From Desulfurella acetivorans A63 (GTDB lineage Bacteria; Campylobacterota_A; Desulfurellia; Desulfurellales; Desulfurellaceae), in NCBI GenBank assembly GCA_000517565.1, contig CP007051.1:186001-250000 (forward strand): a DNA stretch of 64,000 nt. The letters run 5' to 3'. A program made the position numbers and the translations under genes. Shown piece by piece: positions 1 through 9,272 of this stretch. The first letter of the stretch is position 1, and every line of letters starts with the position of its first letter. The notes under the pieces were generated by a model that saw nothing but the letters and a program-made list of their open reading frames with translations, searched no databases and was not told the origin of the DNA.

Positions 1-33
1 TAATGTAAATATTTCTAATTAGTTTATATTATC

Positions 34-61
34 TTGACAAATTTTTAATTTTGGTTATATT
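34..61 (+). promoter_or_regulatory. Promoter of the fmdE-like/tauE-like pair
   Basis: TTGACA (34-39) and TATATT (56-61) are separated by 16 bases, a good sigma-70 match. A strong Shine-Dalgarno GGAGG begins at 81, ahead of the ATG at 93, so this transcript has a normal leader. Confidence 0.6.
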
Positions 62-92
62 ACTATAACAAAATATATCTGGAGGTGTTTCA

Positions 93-740
93 ATGAATGA
101 TTTTGAAAAATTGGTAGATCAACTAGGTTTAGATGAAAAAAGGTCAAGGCTTCTTGCATCAAGCCTTGCAATTCATGGCCATGTATGCGGTGGTATGCCG
201 CTTGGCTTTATAGCAGGCGAAGCTGCACTAAAAGCTTTAGGTGTAGAAAGAGAGCAGAATATGGATAAATTTGTAATTCTTGAGTCTGGAGACAATCATG
301 CAGCAGGCTGTTTTGCAGATGGTGTGCAGTTTTCAACGGGCGCTACATTTGGCAAAGGGCTTATGAAAAAAGACCCAAAAGGTAAGTTTGCTTTCTTGCT
401 AATAGACAAGCTAACCAAAAAAGCTGTGCATGTACGTATAAAAAATGAAGTGATAAAAAATGCGTTTAATTCACCGTTTATTACAGAGTTTAGAAAAAAA
501 GGGATAAAGCCATCTGACATACCATCTGAGATTGCTTTTGAGATGCTAAAAAAACCTTTCAATACGCCTGTTGGAGAGCTTATTGAGATTAAAGGTCCAT
601 TTGAATATGACTTTTTTGAGCCACCCGCAACATTTAACCTTGTAGAATGTGAAGTATGCGGTCAGTTGTGCGCAGAAAATTACGCAAGGATTGAAAACTC
701 TAAAAAGGTTTGCCTTGAGTGTTTTACTTACTCAAAGTGA
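93..740 (+). CDS. FmdE-family protein with C-terminal zinc ribbon
   Basis: A 215-residue soluble protein. Residues about 26-40 carry the FmdE signature HGHVCGGMPLGF, with His and Cys residues placed to bind a metal. The C-terminus has a CEVCGQLC and CLEC pair typical of a zinc ribbon. The family is named after subunit E of formylmethanofuran dehydrogenase, but many bacterial members occur without methanogenesis genes and their substrate is unknown; some are linked to molybdenum enzymes. The start is supported by a GGAGGTG ribosome site. The TSUP transporter gene begins 7 bases after the stop, so the two are probably co-transcribed. Family assignment is firm; function is open. Confidence 0.85.
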   Translation: MNDFEKLVDQLGLDEKRSRLLASSLAIHGHVCGGMPLGFIAGEAALKALGVEREQNMDKFVILESGDNHAAGCFADGVQFSTGATFGKGLMKKDPKGKFAFLLIDKLTKKAVHVRIKNEVIKNAFNSPFITEFRKKGIKPSDIPSEIAFEMLKKPFNTPVGELIEIKGPFEYDFFEPPATFNLVECEVCGQLCAENYARIENSKKVCLECFTYSK

Positions 741-747
741 GGCTTAG

Positions 748-1491
748 ATGCTGACTTTAATACTTGGACCCCTTCTTATATTTATATTTACAATCTTTTT
801 AACTGTAGCGGGTTTAGGCGCAGCATTTATTGTAATTCCTACGCTGTATTATCTGGGTATTCCACTAAAAGAAGCTATGGCTATTGGACTGCTTCTTAAT
901 GCTGTGAGTATGAGCTTTGCAAGTATAGGCTACATTAAAAATCACCTTGTAAATTTCAAGGCAGCCACCCCTATAATAGTTTTTGGGATTGTATTTTCAC
1001 CGCTTGGAGCATACAGTACAAAGTATTTTTCAAAAGAACTTTTGCTTTTGTTTTTTGTATTGTTTTTACTTTTTGCCGGTACAATGATGTTGTTTTACAA
1101 ACCAAAGCAAACTGGGCAAAAAAAGGTAAACGATTGGGCACTGGGAAGTATTTTAGGAGTTGGCGCAGGATACCTTGGCGGTTTGCTTGGCGTTGGAGGG
1201 GGAAACTTTATAGTGCCTGGACTGGTCTGGAGTGGATTTAACCCAAAAAATGCATCGGGCACCACCGCTTTTATTGTAATATTTTTGTCTTTTGCGGGCT
1301 TTTTGGGGCACATTGCAATTGGCAAAATTGATATTATGCTGTTGAGCTTATGTATTGCTGCTTCAATTGCAGGTGCTTTGGTAGGTTCTTGGGCAATGAC
1401 CACAAAATTGAATGCCAATCAGGTAAAAAAAATTATAGCTATTGTTTTGTATGTTGTAGCAATAAAGATGATTTGGGGACTTCTAAAATAA
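748..1491 (+). CDS. TSUP (TauE/SafE) family membrane transporter
   Basis: A 247-residue, very hydrophobic protein with about eight predicted membrane spans. The two halves repeat the family signature: GLGAAFIVIP near residue 22 and GVGGGNFIVPGL near residue 150. TSUP proteins export or import small sulfur or organic anions such as sulfite, sulfoacetate or thiosulfate. The substrate cannot be told from sequence. Given sulfur-relay genes elsewhere in the window, a sulfur oxyanion is a reasonable guess only. It sits directly behind the FmdE-like gene and is probably translated from the same mRNA. Confidence 0.85.
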   Translation: MLTLILGPLLIFIFTIFLTVAGLGAAFIVIPTLYYLGIPLKEAMAIGLLLNAVSMSFASIGYIKNHLVNFKAATPIIVFGIVFSPLGAYSTKYFSKELLLLFFVLFLLFAGTMMLFYKPKQTGQKKVNDWALGSILGVGAGYLGGLLGVGGGNFIVPGLVWSGFNPKNASGTTAFIVIFLSFAGFLGHIAIGKIDIMLLSLCIAASIAGALVGSWAMTTKLNANQVKKIIAIVLYVVAIKMIWGLLK

Positions 1492-1599
1492 TTTATTGCG
1501 CGAAGTCTTTTTGTCTTTTTGGGAACGCAAAAAAGCGTTTGAAAGGATCTTTACACAATTCAAGGGATTCTTTGTTAACGTATTAGATAACACCGCATT

Positions 1600-1738
1600 G
1601 TCATTCTGAGAAAGCGCAAAGCGCGACGAAGAATCCCATTTACTTTATAATGGTTGCTAGGTAGATTCTTCGCTAGCGCTTCAGAATGACGAAAAAGACA
1701 CTTCAGGATGACTAACTTCGCTTGCACTTTAAGATGAC
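1600..1738. repeat. Palindromic dispersed-type repeat between convergent genes
   Basis: The 274-base gap between tauE-like and the RND gene holds no gene. An inverted pair lies in it: GTCATTCTGA...GAAGAATC (1600-1635) faces GATTCTTCGCTAGCGCTTC plus AGAATGAC (1664-1690). Two decayed half copies follow: CTTCAGGATGAC (1701-1712) and a CTTCGCTTG...AAGATGAC unit (1716-1738). A short AACGC/GCGTT hairpin (about 1524-1539) lies upstream. The layout resembles REP/MITE-like dispersed elements. The copy number in the rest of the genome cannot be seen here. Confidence 0.7.
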
Positions 1739-1765
1739 AAAATTTGCGTTTGAGTATACTTGTTT

Positions 1766-4700
1766 TTACGTAGTTTTGTTCATATTTTTACCAATAATCA
1801 AATACACTGTAGGTACAATAAATATTGTTAAAAAAGTACCTATGCCCAGGCCACTTGCTATTACAAGACCTATATCAAACCTGCTAACAGCACCTGCGCC
1901 TGTTGCGGCAAGCAACGGGACAACGCCAAAGACCATTGCAGCGGTAGTCATTAAAATTGGGCGTAGCCTAATTTGAGCAGCTTGCTCTATAGCTTGTCGT
2001 TTTTTAACTCCCTGATTTTGCAAGTCATTTGCAAATTTTACAATTAGTATACCATGTTTGCTAACCAGACCGATTAATGTAACCAGACCAACTTCAGTAT
2101 AAATATTAACAGTAGCAAACCCGAGACTTAAAAATATTAATGCACCGGTTATAGACATAGGAACGCTAATTAGTATTATGAGCGGATCTACAAAACTCTC
2201 AAATAATGCTGATAAAACAAGATATATTATTACAAGTGCAAAGATAAAGGTAATGAGCATACTCGAGCCTTCCTGGACAAATTGGCGTGATTGTCCAGAA
2301 AAATTGTAAGTATAACCTTGAGGAAAAATTTTTTTTGATAATTTTTCTAAATAATTAAGTGCCTGACCAAGCGTTACGCCTGGCTTCATTGTAGCAGATA
2401 TAATTGCGCTATTTTGCTGGTTAAACCTGTTTAGAGCTTCGGGGACAGTGCTTGTTTTGATGGTAATAATGCTTGATAATGGTACCAGCTGGCCGTTTGA
2501 AGCACTAATGTAATAATTTTTTAGGCTATTTTGATCCAGTCTGTATTTTTCAGGTACCTGCGGTATGACTTTATAACTGTAACCTTGCATGCTAAACCAG
2601 TTTATGTAGTTTTCACTTAAAAGCGTAGAAAGACTATCACCTATTGTTTGCATATTTATTCCCATACTTTGAGCTTTGCTTTTATCTATTTTTATATCTA
2701 TTTGAGGCTGGTCATATTTAAGATCGCTGTCCATGAAAGCAAAAAGACCGCTTTTCATAGCTTGAGCAATAAGTTCATTTGAGACTTCATACAGTTGTTG
2801 GTAATTTGATGTTGTTGTTATTACAAATTGAACTGGCAAACCCTGAGAACCAGGCAAACTTGGCAGAGGAAAAGCAACAATTTGCAAACCAGGCACTGTG
2901 TTTAATTTTTGCTGCAAATAAGGCATTATTTCCATTTGTGTTTTTTTGCGCTGGTTCCATGGCTTTAGCATAAATCCAGAGATTAGAGCGTTGTTTGATG
3001 AGCCAAAACCCAATGCCATAAAGTACTGCTGAAGCTCGGGGAATGTTTTGTATATTTGCTCAATTTGCTTTGCGCTTTTTGTAAGGTCATTGAGTGTAGC
3101 TGTTGGTGCGCCTGTGCCTTGGACAAATATTACACCTTGATCTTCTGTTGGGGCTAGTTCCGATTTGCTTGTAATAAACAAAAAATACGCACTTGTTAGC
3201 ACAACAACAATAACAAATACAACAACGGGCTTTGAATCCAACACTACTTTTAAAATTTTTGAGTATAGTTTGCGCACCGCTTCAAATTGTTTATCTAAAA
3301 AGTGAGAAAAACCTTTTTTTGTTGTTTCTTCTTTTAAAAATTTTGATGCAAGCATTGGAGATAGTGTCAGTGCTACAATACCAGATATTACAACATCGCC
3401 AGCCAATGTAAAGGCAAACTCTTTAAACAAAGCACCAGTTAGACCACTCATAAAGCCAATAGGTAAAAATACGGCAACAAGTGTTATTGACATGGCTAAA
3501 ATCGGTACTCCAAGCTCTCTAGCTGCTAAAAGAGATGCTTCAAGACGGTTTTTGCCTTCACTTATGTGTCTATCAACATTTTCAACAACAATTATAGCAT
3601 CATCTACCACAAGACCAATAGCTAAAACCATAGCTAGTAATGTTAGAAGGTTTATAGTATATCCAAGCAAGAACATCATAAACATACCGCCAATTATAGA
3701 TAGTGGTATTGCAATAACAGGAATTATAACGCTTCTGTATGAGCCCAAAAACAAAAATATTACGGCAATAACAACAATTAATGTTTCTAAAACTGTTTTT
3801 ACTACTTCATCGATTGATGTTCTAATGTAGGTTGTTCTATCGTATGCAACTTTCATTTTCATTGCGCTTGGTAGCTGGCTTTGTATTGATGGCAGTATTT
3901 TATAAATATTGTCTACAACTGTTAGGGGGTTTGCCGTTGGAGTAGTAAATATACCAAGCACTATTGCTTCTTTGCCGTTAAAAATATTTGTTGCTGAGTA
4001 ATTTACAGAGCCTAACTCTACTTTTGAAATGTCTTTTAAGCGTATTAGCGTACCATTGTAATTGGCTACAACTAAATTTTTAAATTCATCAACTGTGTGC
4101 AAATCAGTTGCAGTAGATATATTTATTTGAATGTATGGGCTTTTTGTGTAGCCTGTAGCAGAAATGTAGTTATTTGCCGAAAGTGCCTGATAAACCTGCA
4201 GGGGTGTTATGTGAAATTCAGCCATTTTTGTAGGGTTTAGCCAGACGCGCATTGCAAATGTTTTGTTGCCATAAACCATAACTTGCCCAACGCCATTTAC
4301 TGCTTGAATTTGAGGTACTATAACTCGGTTTATATAGTCAGTCATTTGAGATGAATTCATACCGTTTGAAGTAAATGCAAGATACAAATACGCAACATTT
4401 GTAACGCTTGTTTTTGTAATAACGGGCAACTGTGCCTGCTTTGGCAACTGATTTAAAACAGAGTTTACCTGGGCTAATACTTCGGATAATGCAGCGTTTG
4501 GATTGTAGTTTAGTTTCATATAAACATTTATTGTGCTAATGCCTTCCTGACTTGAAGAAGTCATATAATCAATTCCTTCTGCTGAGGCAATTGCGCGCTC
4601 AAGTGGCGTTGTTATGAACCCTTGCACAACATCAGCGCTTGCACCAGGGTAGGCGGTTTGAACCGTAATTAGCGTATCTTCTGTTTTAGGGAATTGTCTT

Positions 4701-4801
4701 ATACCAAGCTCACTTATTGACCTTAAACCCAAAAATAAGATTACAAGGCTAATAACAACCGATAAAACAGGTTTTTTAATGAAAATATCAGTAAATTTCA
4801 T
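1766..4801 (-). CDS. RND multidrug efflux permease (AcrB/HAE1 type)
   Basis: A 1011-residue inner-membrane proton/drug antiporter. It has the family layout: TM1 near residue 10, a large periplasmic loop, TM2-6, a second loop, and a terminal membrane block. The paired proton-relay aspartates are present in GLVVDDAIIVVEN near residue 400. It would form the trimeric pump that takes drugs or lipophilic compounds through an adaptor and an outer-membrane channel. The adaptor gene lies directly upstream with a 1-base gap. No TolC-type gene is in the window, so the channel must be encoded elsewhere. Length is typical. Substrate is not predictable. Confidence 0.93.
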   Translation of the reverse strand: MKFTDIFIKKPVLSVVISLVILFLGLRSISELGIRQFPKTEDTLITVQTAYPGASADVVQGFITTPLERAIASAEGIDYMTSSSQEGISTINVYMKLNYNPNAALSEVLAQVNSVLNQLPKQAQLPVITKTSVTNVAYLYLAFTSNGMNSSQMTDYINRVIVPQIQAVNGVGQVMVYGNKTFAMRVWLNPTKMAEFHITPLQVYQALSANNYISATGYTKSPYIQINISTATDLHTVDEFKNLVVANYNGTLIRLKDISKVELGSVNYSATNIFNGKEAIVLGIFTTPTANPLTVVDNIYKILPSIQSQLPSAMKMKVAYDRTTYIRTSIDEVVKTVLETLIVVIAVIFLFLGSYRSVIIPVIAIPLSIIGGMFMMFLLGYTINLLTLLAMVLAIGLVVDDAIIVVENVDRHISEGKNRLEASLLAARELGVPILAMSITLVAVFLPIGFMSGLTGALFKEFAFTLAGDVVISGIVALTLSPMLASKFLKEETTKKGFSHFLDKQFEAVRKLYSKILKVVLDSKPVVVFVIVVVLTSAYFLFITSKSELAPTEDQGVIFVQGTGAPTATLNDLTKSAKQIEQIYKTFPELQQYFMALGFGSSNNALISGFMLKPWNQRKKTQMEIMPYLQQKLNTVPGLQIVAFPLPSLPGSQGLPVQFVITTTSNYQQLYEVSNELIAQAMKSGLFAFMDSDLKYDQPQIDIKIDKSKAQSMGINMQTIGDSLSTLLSENYINWFSMQGYSYKVIPQVPEKYRLDQNSLKNYYISASNGQLVPLSSIITIKTSTVPEALNRFNQQNSAIISATMKPGVTLGQALNYLEKLSKKIFPQGYTYNFSGQSRQFVQEGSSMLITFIFALVIIYLVLSALFESFVDPLIILISVPMSITGALIFLSLGFATVNIYTEVGLVTLIGLVSKHGILIVKFANDLQNQGVKKRQAIEQAAQIRLRPILMTTAAMVFGVVPLLAATGAGAVSRFDIGLVIASGLGIGTFLTIFIVPTVYLIIGKNMNKTT

Positions 4802-4802
4802 T

Positions 4803-5885
4803 TTAATAGTCCTTATCTATAGACTCAATAATTACGCTTGAACCATTTCTCAGTTTTAGCTGGCCTTGAGTTACAACCATCTGGCCACTTTTTAGGCCTT
4901 TTAGAATAACCACTTTGTTGTTTTGAGTCTGACCTGTTTTGACATACACCGTATTTGCAATATACTCATTGCCTTTTTTTGTTACAACATATACAAAATC
5001 ACCATATGGATTATAGGTAATTGCTAAAGCTGGCACAACAACCACATTTGGTATTTTAGGCAATATAATGTTTACCTTAACAAACATTCCAGGTTTTAGT
5101 AGGTTGTCTTTATTGTTAACAATAGCTCTTATTGTTGCATTTCTTGAAATATTATTTATGTTTATACTGATTGTTTTTATTTTACCTATTATGGTTTTAT
5201 TTGGATCTGAATCGGTATGAATCTCAATTTTTTGACCTACACCGATCTTTCCCAAATCATTTTGAGGCAGTGTGAAATCCACATAAATTGGATCAATCGT
5301 ATATAAAGAAACAATTGGTTGACCGGGGTTTACATATTGACCTACACTTACATACCTCATACCTAAAATGCCTGAAAATGGAGCTTTTATGGTCATTTTG
5401 TCAATTATAGATTGAGTTTGAGCTATTAAAGCCTGAGTTTGCTTTAATGCCGATAGTGACTGTATGTAAGAAGCTTTTGAAGAAGCGTTTTTTTCATATA
5501 ATTGCTTATACTGAGTGTAGTTAAATTCATCAAGAATTAGTTGGGCTTTGTATTGTTTTAGCTGGGCTTTTTGTGTGGAGTCATCCAATTTAGCAAGTAT
5601 CTGGCCTTTTTTTACAGATTCTCCCGAATCAAAGTAAATCTTTTCAATCTGACCGCTCACCTGTGTTGTTGCGTTAACAGAATCAATCGATACAACATTG
5701 CCAATGGATTCCAGGTAGGGCTGATAGTTTTCTAACTTTGAGTATGCAACACTTACATATACTTTTGGGGTACCATGCATCATTTGAGCTTGTTTTAGTT
5801 TTGAGGCCATATAAGCTTTAAAACCAAAAATACTGCCAAAGATTACCAAAAGCACTATAAAAGCAATTAAAAAACGCTTCCACAT
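4803..5885 (-). CDS. RND efflux periplasmic adaptor (membrane fusion protein)
   Basis: A 360-residue HlyD/AcrA-type adaptor. The N-terminal hydrophobic stretch (about 1-25) is a membrane anchor or signal. A split biotinyl-lipoyl domain follows (GQIEKIYFDSGESVKKGQIL, then a partner strand near KAPFSGILG), with an alpha-helical hairpin between about 100 and 165 and beta-barrel and membrane-proximal domains after it. It links the downstream permease to an outer-membrane channel. A GGAG ribosome site precedes the ATG. No lipobox Cys is evident near the N-terminus. Confidence 0.92.
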   Translation of the reverse strand: MWKRFLIAFIVLLVIFGSIFGFKAYMASKLKQAQMMHGTPKVYVSVAYSKLENYQPYLESIGNVVSIDSVNATTQVSGQIEKIYFDSGESVKKGQILAKLDDSTQKAQLKQYKAQLILDEFNYTQYKQLYEKNASSKASYIQSLSALKQTQALIAQTQSIIDKMTIKAPFSGILGMRYVSVGQYVNPGQPIVSLYTIDPIYVDFTLPQNDLGKIGVGQKIEIHTDSDPNKTIIGKIKTISININNISRNATIRAIVNNKDNLLKPGMFVKVNIILPKIPNVVVVPALAITYNPYGDFVYVVTKKGNEYIANTVYVKTGQTQNNKVVILKGLKSGQMVVTQGQLKLRNGSSVIIESIDKDY

Positions 5886-5924
5886 AGTTTCTCCTTTTGA
5901 GTTTTAAAATTAATCAACCATATA

Positions 5925-5953
5925 ATTAACGCATTTTATAAGAAAAAAGTCAA
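5925..5953 (-). promoter_or_regulatory. Likely promoter of the RND efflux operon
   Basis: On the minus strand TTGACT (5953-5948) and GTTAAT (5930-5925) are 17 bases apart, just upstream of the adaptor gene. No regulator gene is adjacent. The -10 match is mediocre. Confidence 0.4.
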
Positions 5954-5980
5954 GAATTTAGTTGAATTTGAAATAAAAAT

Positions 5981-6691
5981 TTAATTTTCTATACCAAAAT
6001 ATGCTTTTTTTACTATATTATTTGATTTTAAATCTGATAGATTGCCTGAAACTACCACTTTACCATTATCTATAACATAACCTCTTTGCGCAAAGTCTAA
6101 AAAAGCTATGTTTTGTTCTGCAATTAGTATAGAAAATTGTTCTTTGTTTTGTAAATCATCTAAAATATTTATTATTAATTTTACAAATTTAGGCGAAAGG
6201 CCGTTTGAAGGTTCGTCTAAAACCACAAGTTTGGGGTTTGACATCAAAAGCTTTGCTATACCAAGCATTTTTCTTTGACCGCCACTTAAACTACCTGCTA
6301 AAGCCTTTTTATGACTCAATAAATCCTGAAAGTATTCATACATTTGCTGTTTTCTTTGATGCGTAAGTTTACTGTCTAAAAAAAATGCACCTAACTCCAG
6401 GTTTTCATCTACAGTAAGATTTGGAAATATTCCTATCTCAGACATATATGCTATGCCCAACTTTACTCTCTTGTCGGTTCTTAAGTGTGTTATATCTTTG
6501 CCTTCAAAATAAATTTTACCATTGAATATTTTTAAAAGGCCCATAATTGCTTTTAAAAGCGTGGTTTTTCCAGCACCATTAACACCAAGTAAAATAACTC
6601 TTTCTTTTTGCTCAACATTTAAATCAATACCCCACAAAACTTTCAAAATCTTATATCCAGATTCTAAAGATTGGACTTCCAGTAGGCTCAA
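5981..6691 (-). CDS. livF: LIV-type ABC transporter ATPase LivF (operon 1)
   Basis: A 236-residue ATPase of the hydrophobic amino acid uptake (HAAT) family. Walker A is GVNGAGKTT near residue 36, the signature LSGGQRKM is near 135, and Walker B is LVVLDEP near 155. With LivG it powers import through LivH/LivM. It is the last gene of the livJHMGF order, 2 bases after livG. Substrates of the family include branched-chain amino acids, amides and short carboxylates, so leucine transport is only the default assumption. Confidence 0.9.
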   Translation of the reverse strand: MSLLEVQSLESGYKILKVLWGIDLNVEQKERVILLGVNGAGKTTLLKAIMGLLKIFNGKIYFEGKDITHLRTDKRVKLGIAYMSEIGIFPNLTVDENLELGAFFLDSKLTHQRKQQMYEYFQDLLSHKKALAGSLSGGQRKMLGIAKLLMSNPKLVVLDEPSNGLSPKFVKLIINILDDLQNKEQFSILIAEQNIAFLDFAQRGYVIDNGKVVVSGNLSDLKSNNIVKKAYFGIEN

Positions 6692-6693
6692 TG

Positions 6694-7467
6694 CTAACCT
6701 CCCAAAAATACTTCTACAACCCTTTTATCATTTGCCGCTTGCTCTAGTGTACCTTCAAAAATAGGCGACCCAGAATCCATTACAACTACCCTTGAAGTAA
6801 TTTTGTGAATGAAATGCATCAAGTGTTCAACTACAATGATAGAAATAGATTTTTTAACAAGTGTCTGTAAAATTTCCGCAATTTTATCTGTTTCTTCCTG
6901 ATTAAGGCCAGCTGCAATCTCATCTACAAGGAGTAATTTTGGTTTTGTTGCAAGAGCTCTTGCAAGCCCTAATAATTTTTGCTCTGATGTATTTAGTTGT
7001 GTTGCTTGCTTGTCCTGCAATTTATCTAAACCTACTATTGAAATGGCAGTTTGGACATCATCTTCGATATTGCAATAGCCTTTTTCCATAAATTTAAAGT
7101 TTTTTAAGTGTTTAAAAAAAGATTTTAGACATTGTTTGCCAGAATACAATGCAGCTACTTCAACATTTTCACGCACGGTCAAACCATGAAAAGGTTTTGG
7201 TATCTGAAATGTTCTATTTATTCCTAAATGAGCAAGTTTATATGTTGCTATACCATCTATACGTTTGCCAAAAAAGTAAATTTTACCAGCATCAGGTTTG
7301 TATATGCCAGATATGACATTTATAAGCGTAGTTTTTCCAGAACCATTTGGACCTACAAGACCCAATATCTCATTTTCATAAACGCTTAAATTAACTTTAT
7401 TTAATGCTTTTAGGCCACCAAATCGTTTTTCTACATTTTCAACTTTAAGTATTTCTTTAGGGGACAT
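6694..7467 (-). CDS. livG: LIV-type ABC transporter ATPase LivG (operon 1)
   Basis: A 257-residue ATPase partner of LivF. Walker A is GPNGSGKTT near residue 39 and Walker B LLLVDEIAAGL is near 175. The ABC signature is not LSGGQ: the aligned stretch reads LNTSEQKLLGLARALA. Relaxed signatures are known in LivG-type proteins, where the partner LivF supplies a canonical motif. The start overlaps the end of livM by 11 bases, indicating translational coupling. Confidence 0.9.
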   Translation of the reverse strand: MSPKEILKVENVEKRFGGLKALNKVNLSVYENEILGLVGPNGSGKTTLINVISGIYKPDAGKIYFFGKRIDGIATYKLAHLGINRTFQIPKPFHGLTVRENVEVAALYSGKQCLKSFFKHLKNFKFMEKGYCNIEDDVQTAISIVGLDKLQDKQATQLNTSEQKLLGLARALATKPKLLLVDEIAAGLNQEETDKIAEILQTLVKKSISIIVVEHLMHFIHKITSRVVVMDSGSPIFEGTLEQAANDKRVVEVFLGG

Positions 7468-8386
7468 AGTCTTTTACCTTCTTAAACAAAGAAACAACGC
7501 CATTTGGCAAAAACATTATTAACATAACAATCAAAAGACCATAAATCAACTGAAAATATTGAGGTGTTGATATACCTATAAAATTATACATTCCGTATAA
7601 AATAACGGTGCCAATTAATGGTCCAATCAATGTTGCAGCTCCACCAAAAAGTACAAATACAATAGCAAATATGCTTATATTTAAACTAAAAACCGTTTCC
7701 GGGTAAAAAACAGATGTATACCAAGCAAAAACTCCACCACACAATCCTGCAACAAATGCACTCAAAAGCCAAGCAATGGTGCGTGCAAGTACTACATTTA
7801 CGCCAGCTACGCTTGCAGTTATACTATCTTCTCTTATTGCCATAAGCGATAAACCAAACCTTGATTGTCTAAAAAATAAAACAAGCATAAATGCAAAAAA
7901 CATAACTATTAGCATAGCATTGTAACTTGCTGTTGCATCATATACGCTAGATAGCATTATGCCGTAGGGGCCCTGTGTTATATTTTCCAGATGAGGATTT
8001 GATATTATATAATAAATAGCTTGGGAAGCAGCCAGATTTGCTATAGCAAAATATGCACCAGAAAGCCTCAAAAGAGGTGTTAGGATTATGCCTACTATGC
8101 TTGCAGCTACACCGCCCAGTAAAATGGCTGGCACAACGCCTACATGCAAAAGTAATATTAAAAGAGATGCACTGTATGCACCTATGCCAAAAAAGCCCAC
8201 ATACCCAAAAGGCAAATATCCTGTAAAGCCATAGATAAGATTTAAGCCTTCGGCTAAAGCGATATAGAGCATTATATTAAAAAGTAAAAAATTATTGTTG
8301 TAGATTTTGGGTAGCAGAGCAAACAAAGCTGTCATGACTAAAATTAATATTATTCCAATAATCAGTCTTATGTTTTTTTTACGCAT
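7457..8386 (-). CDS. livM: LIV-type ABC transporter permease LivM (operon 1)
   Basis: A 309-residue integral membrane protein with 8-10 hydrophobic segments and the LivM motif GYVGFFGIGAYSA in the N-terminal third. It forms the translocation channel with LivH and docks the two ATPases. It overlaps livH by 8 bases upstream and livG by 11 bases downstream. The cytoplasmic MAIREDSITASVAGVN loop, typical of LivM, is present near residue 184. Confidence 0.92.
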   Translation of the reverse strand: MRKKNIRLIIGIILILVMTALFALLPKIYNNNFLLFNIMLYIALAEGLNLIYGFTGYLPFGYVGFFGIGAYSASLLILLLHVGVVPAILLGGVAASIVGIILTPLLRLSGAYFAIANLAASQAIYYIISNPHLENITQGPYGIMLSSVYDATASYNAMLIVMFFAFMLVLFFRQSRFGLSLMAIREDSITASVAGVNVVLARTIAWLLSAFVAGLCGGVFAWYTSVFYPETVFSLNISIFAIVFVLFGGAATLIGPLIGTVILYGMYNFIGISTPQYFQLIYGLLIVMLIMFLPNGVVSLFKKVKDYVP

Positions 8387-9260
8387 TTCTCACCTTTTTA
8401 CCTAAAAGCCCACTGGGTTTTACTAGAAGAATTAAGATTAAAATAACATAAGGAACAAGATTGGTCCACGATGCTAAATATGTTTGCATAAACATCATGG
8501 CAAGTCCATATATAATACCCCCAAGGATTGTACCAATTGGTTTACCCAAAGATCCAATTACAACGATTGCAAAAGATGTTGTGGTAAGCGATGCACCAAT
8601 AGATGGGTCTATGCTTCCAATCATAAAAGGGGCAAGTACTCCAGCTATAGCTGCTAAGCTTAAACCTATACCCATTGCAAAAGCAGATATTTTAGAAACA
8701 TCTATGCCTACACTTGAAGCTTCTTCTGGGCTTGACATTATTGCTCTTGTAGCATATCCAGTTCTTGTAAAGTATAAATAATAATAAACAAAACCTATCA
8801 TCAAAAGACTAATAGCAGCGCTAACAACCCAGGAGAATGGGATCGACTGTGAGAGTATACTTATGCTACCTTTACCTAATGTAGAAAACGGTATAGATTT
8901 TTGATTATTTCCAAAGGCAAATATAGCAAGTGCTTCTATAATCTGAGCAATTCCAAAAAAAAGTATAAAAGATAGCATTTCGGGATCTCTTGATTTTGAA
9001 AGCCTTGGCACAAATGCATAATAAACACCAAAACCAATTATCATAAAAATAAATATTTCTATTGGTATAGCTAAAAGTGGATTCATATTTAATTTACTAT
9101 AAGCAAGCCAGGCGCCAAAAGCGCCCAGCATAATAAAATCTCCATGCGCTAGATTAACCATTCGCATGACGCCAAAGATTAAATTTAATCCTATACCTAC
9201 AAGAGCAAAAAATATTCCATATAAAATTCCGCTAATTAAAGCGTAGAAAAACAATTCCAT
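8379..9260 (-). CDS. livH: LIV-type ABC transporter permease LivH (operon 1)
   Basis: A 293-residue membrane permease. The N-terminal region carries the LivH hallmark GLNLIFGVMRMVNLAHGDF, and the C-terminal half has GSLGKPIGTILGGIIYG. It pairs with LivM. It starts 12 bases after the stop of the broken binding-protein gene. Its reading frame is intact, so the membrane and ATPase parts of this system remain coding even though the binding protein is interrupted. Confidence 0.92.
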   Translation of the reverse strand: MELFFYALISGILYGIFFALVGIGLNLIFGVMRMVNLAHGDFIMLGAFGAWLAYSKLNMNPLLAIPIEIFIFMIIGFGVYYAFVPRLSKSRDPEMLSFILFFGIAQIIEALAIFAFGNNQKSIPFSTLGKGSISILSQSIPFSWVVSAAISLLMIGFVYYYLYFTRTGYATRAIMSSPEEASSVGIDVSKISAFAMGIGLSLAAIAGVLAPFMIGSIDPSIGASLTTTSFAIVVIGSLGKPIGTILGGIIYGLAMMFMQTYLASWTNLVPYVILILILLVKPSGLLGKKVRNA

Positions 9261-9272
9261 AGCGTTTTGCCT

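Noticed and set aside
1722-1976. Plus-strand frame overlapping the end of the RND permease
   Set aside because: It is antisense to a well-conserved coding region, has no family motif, and runs from the repeat patch. The same applies to other long antisense frames over livM, mreB, rpoD and pncB.
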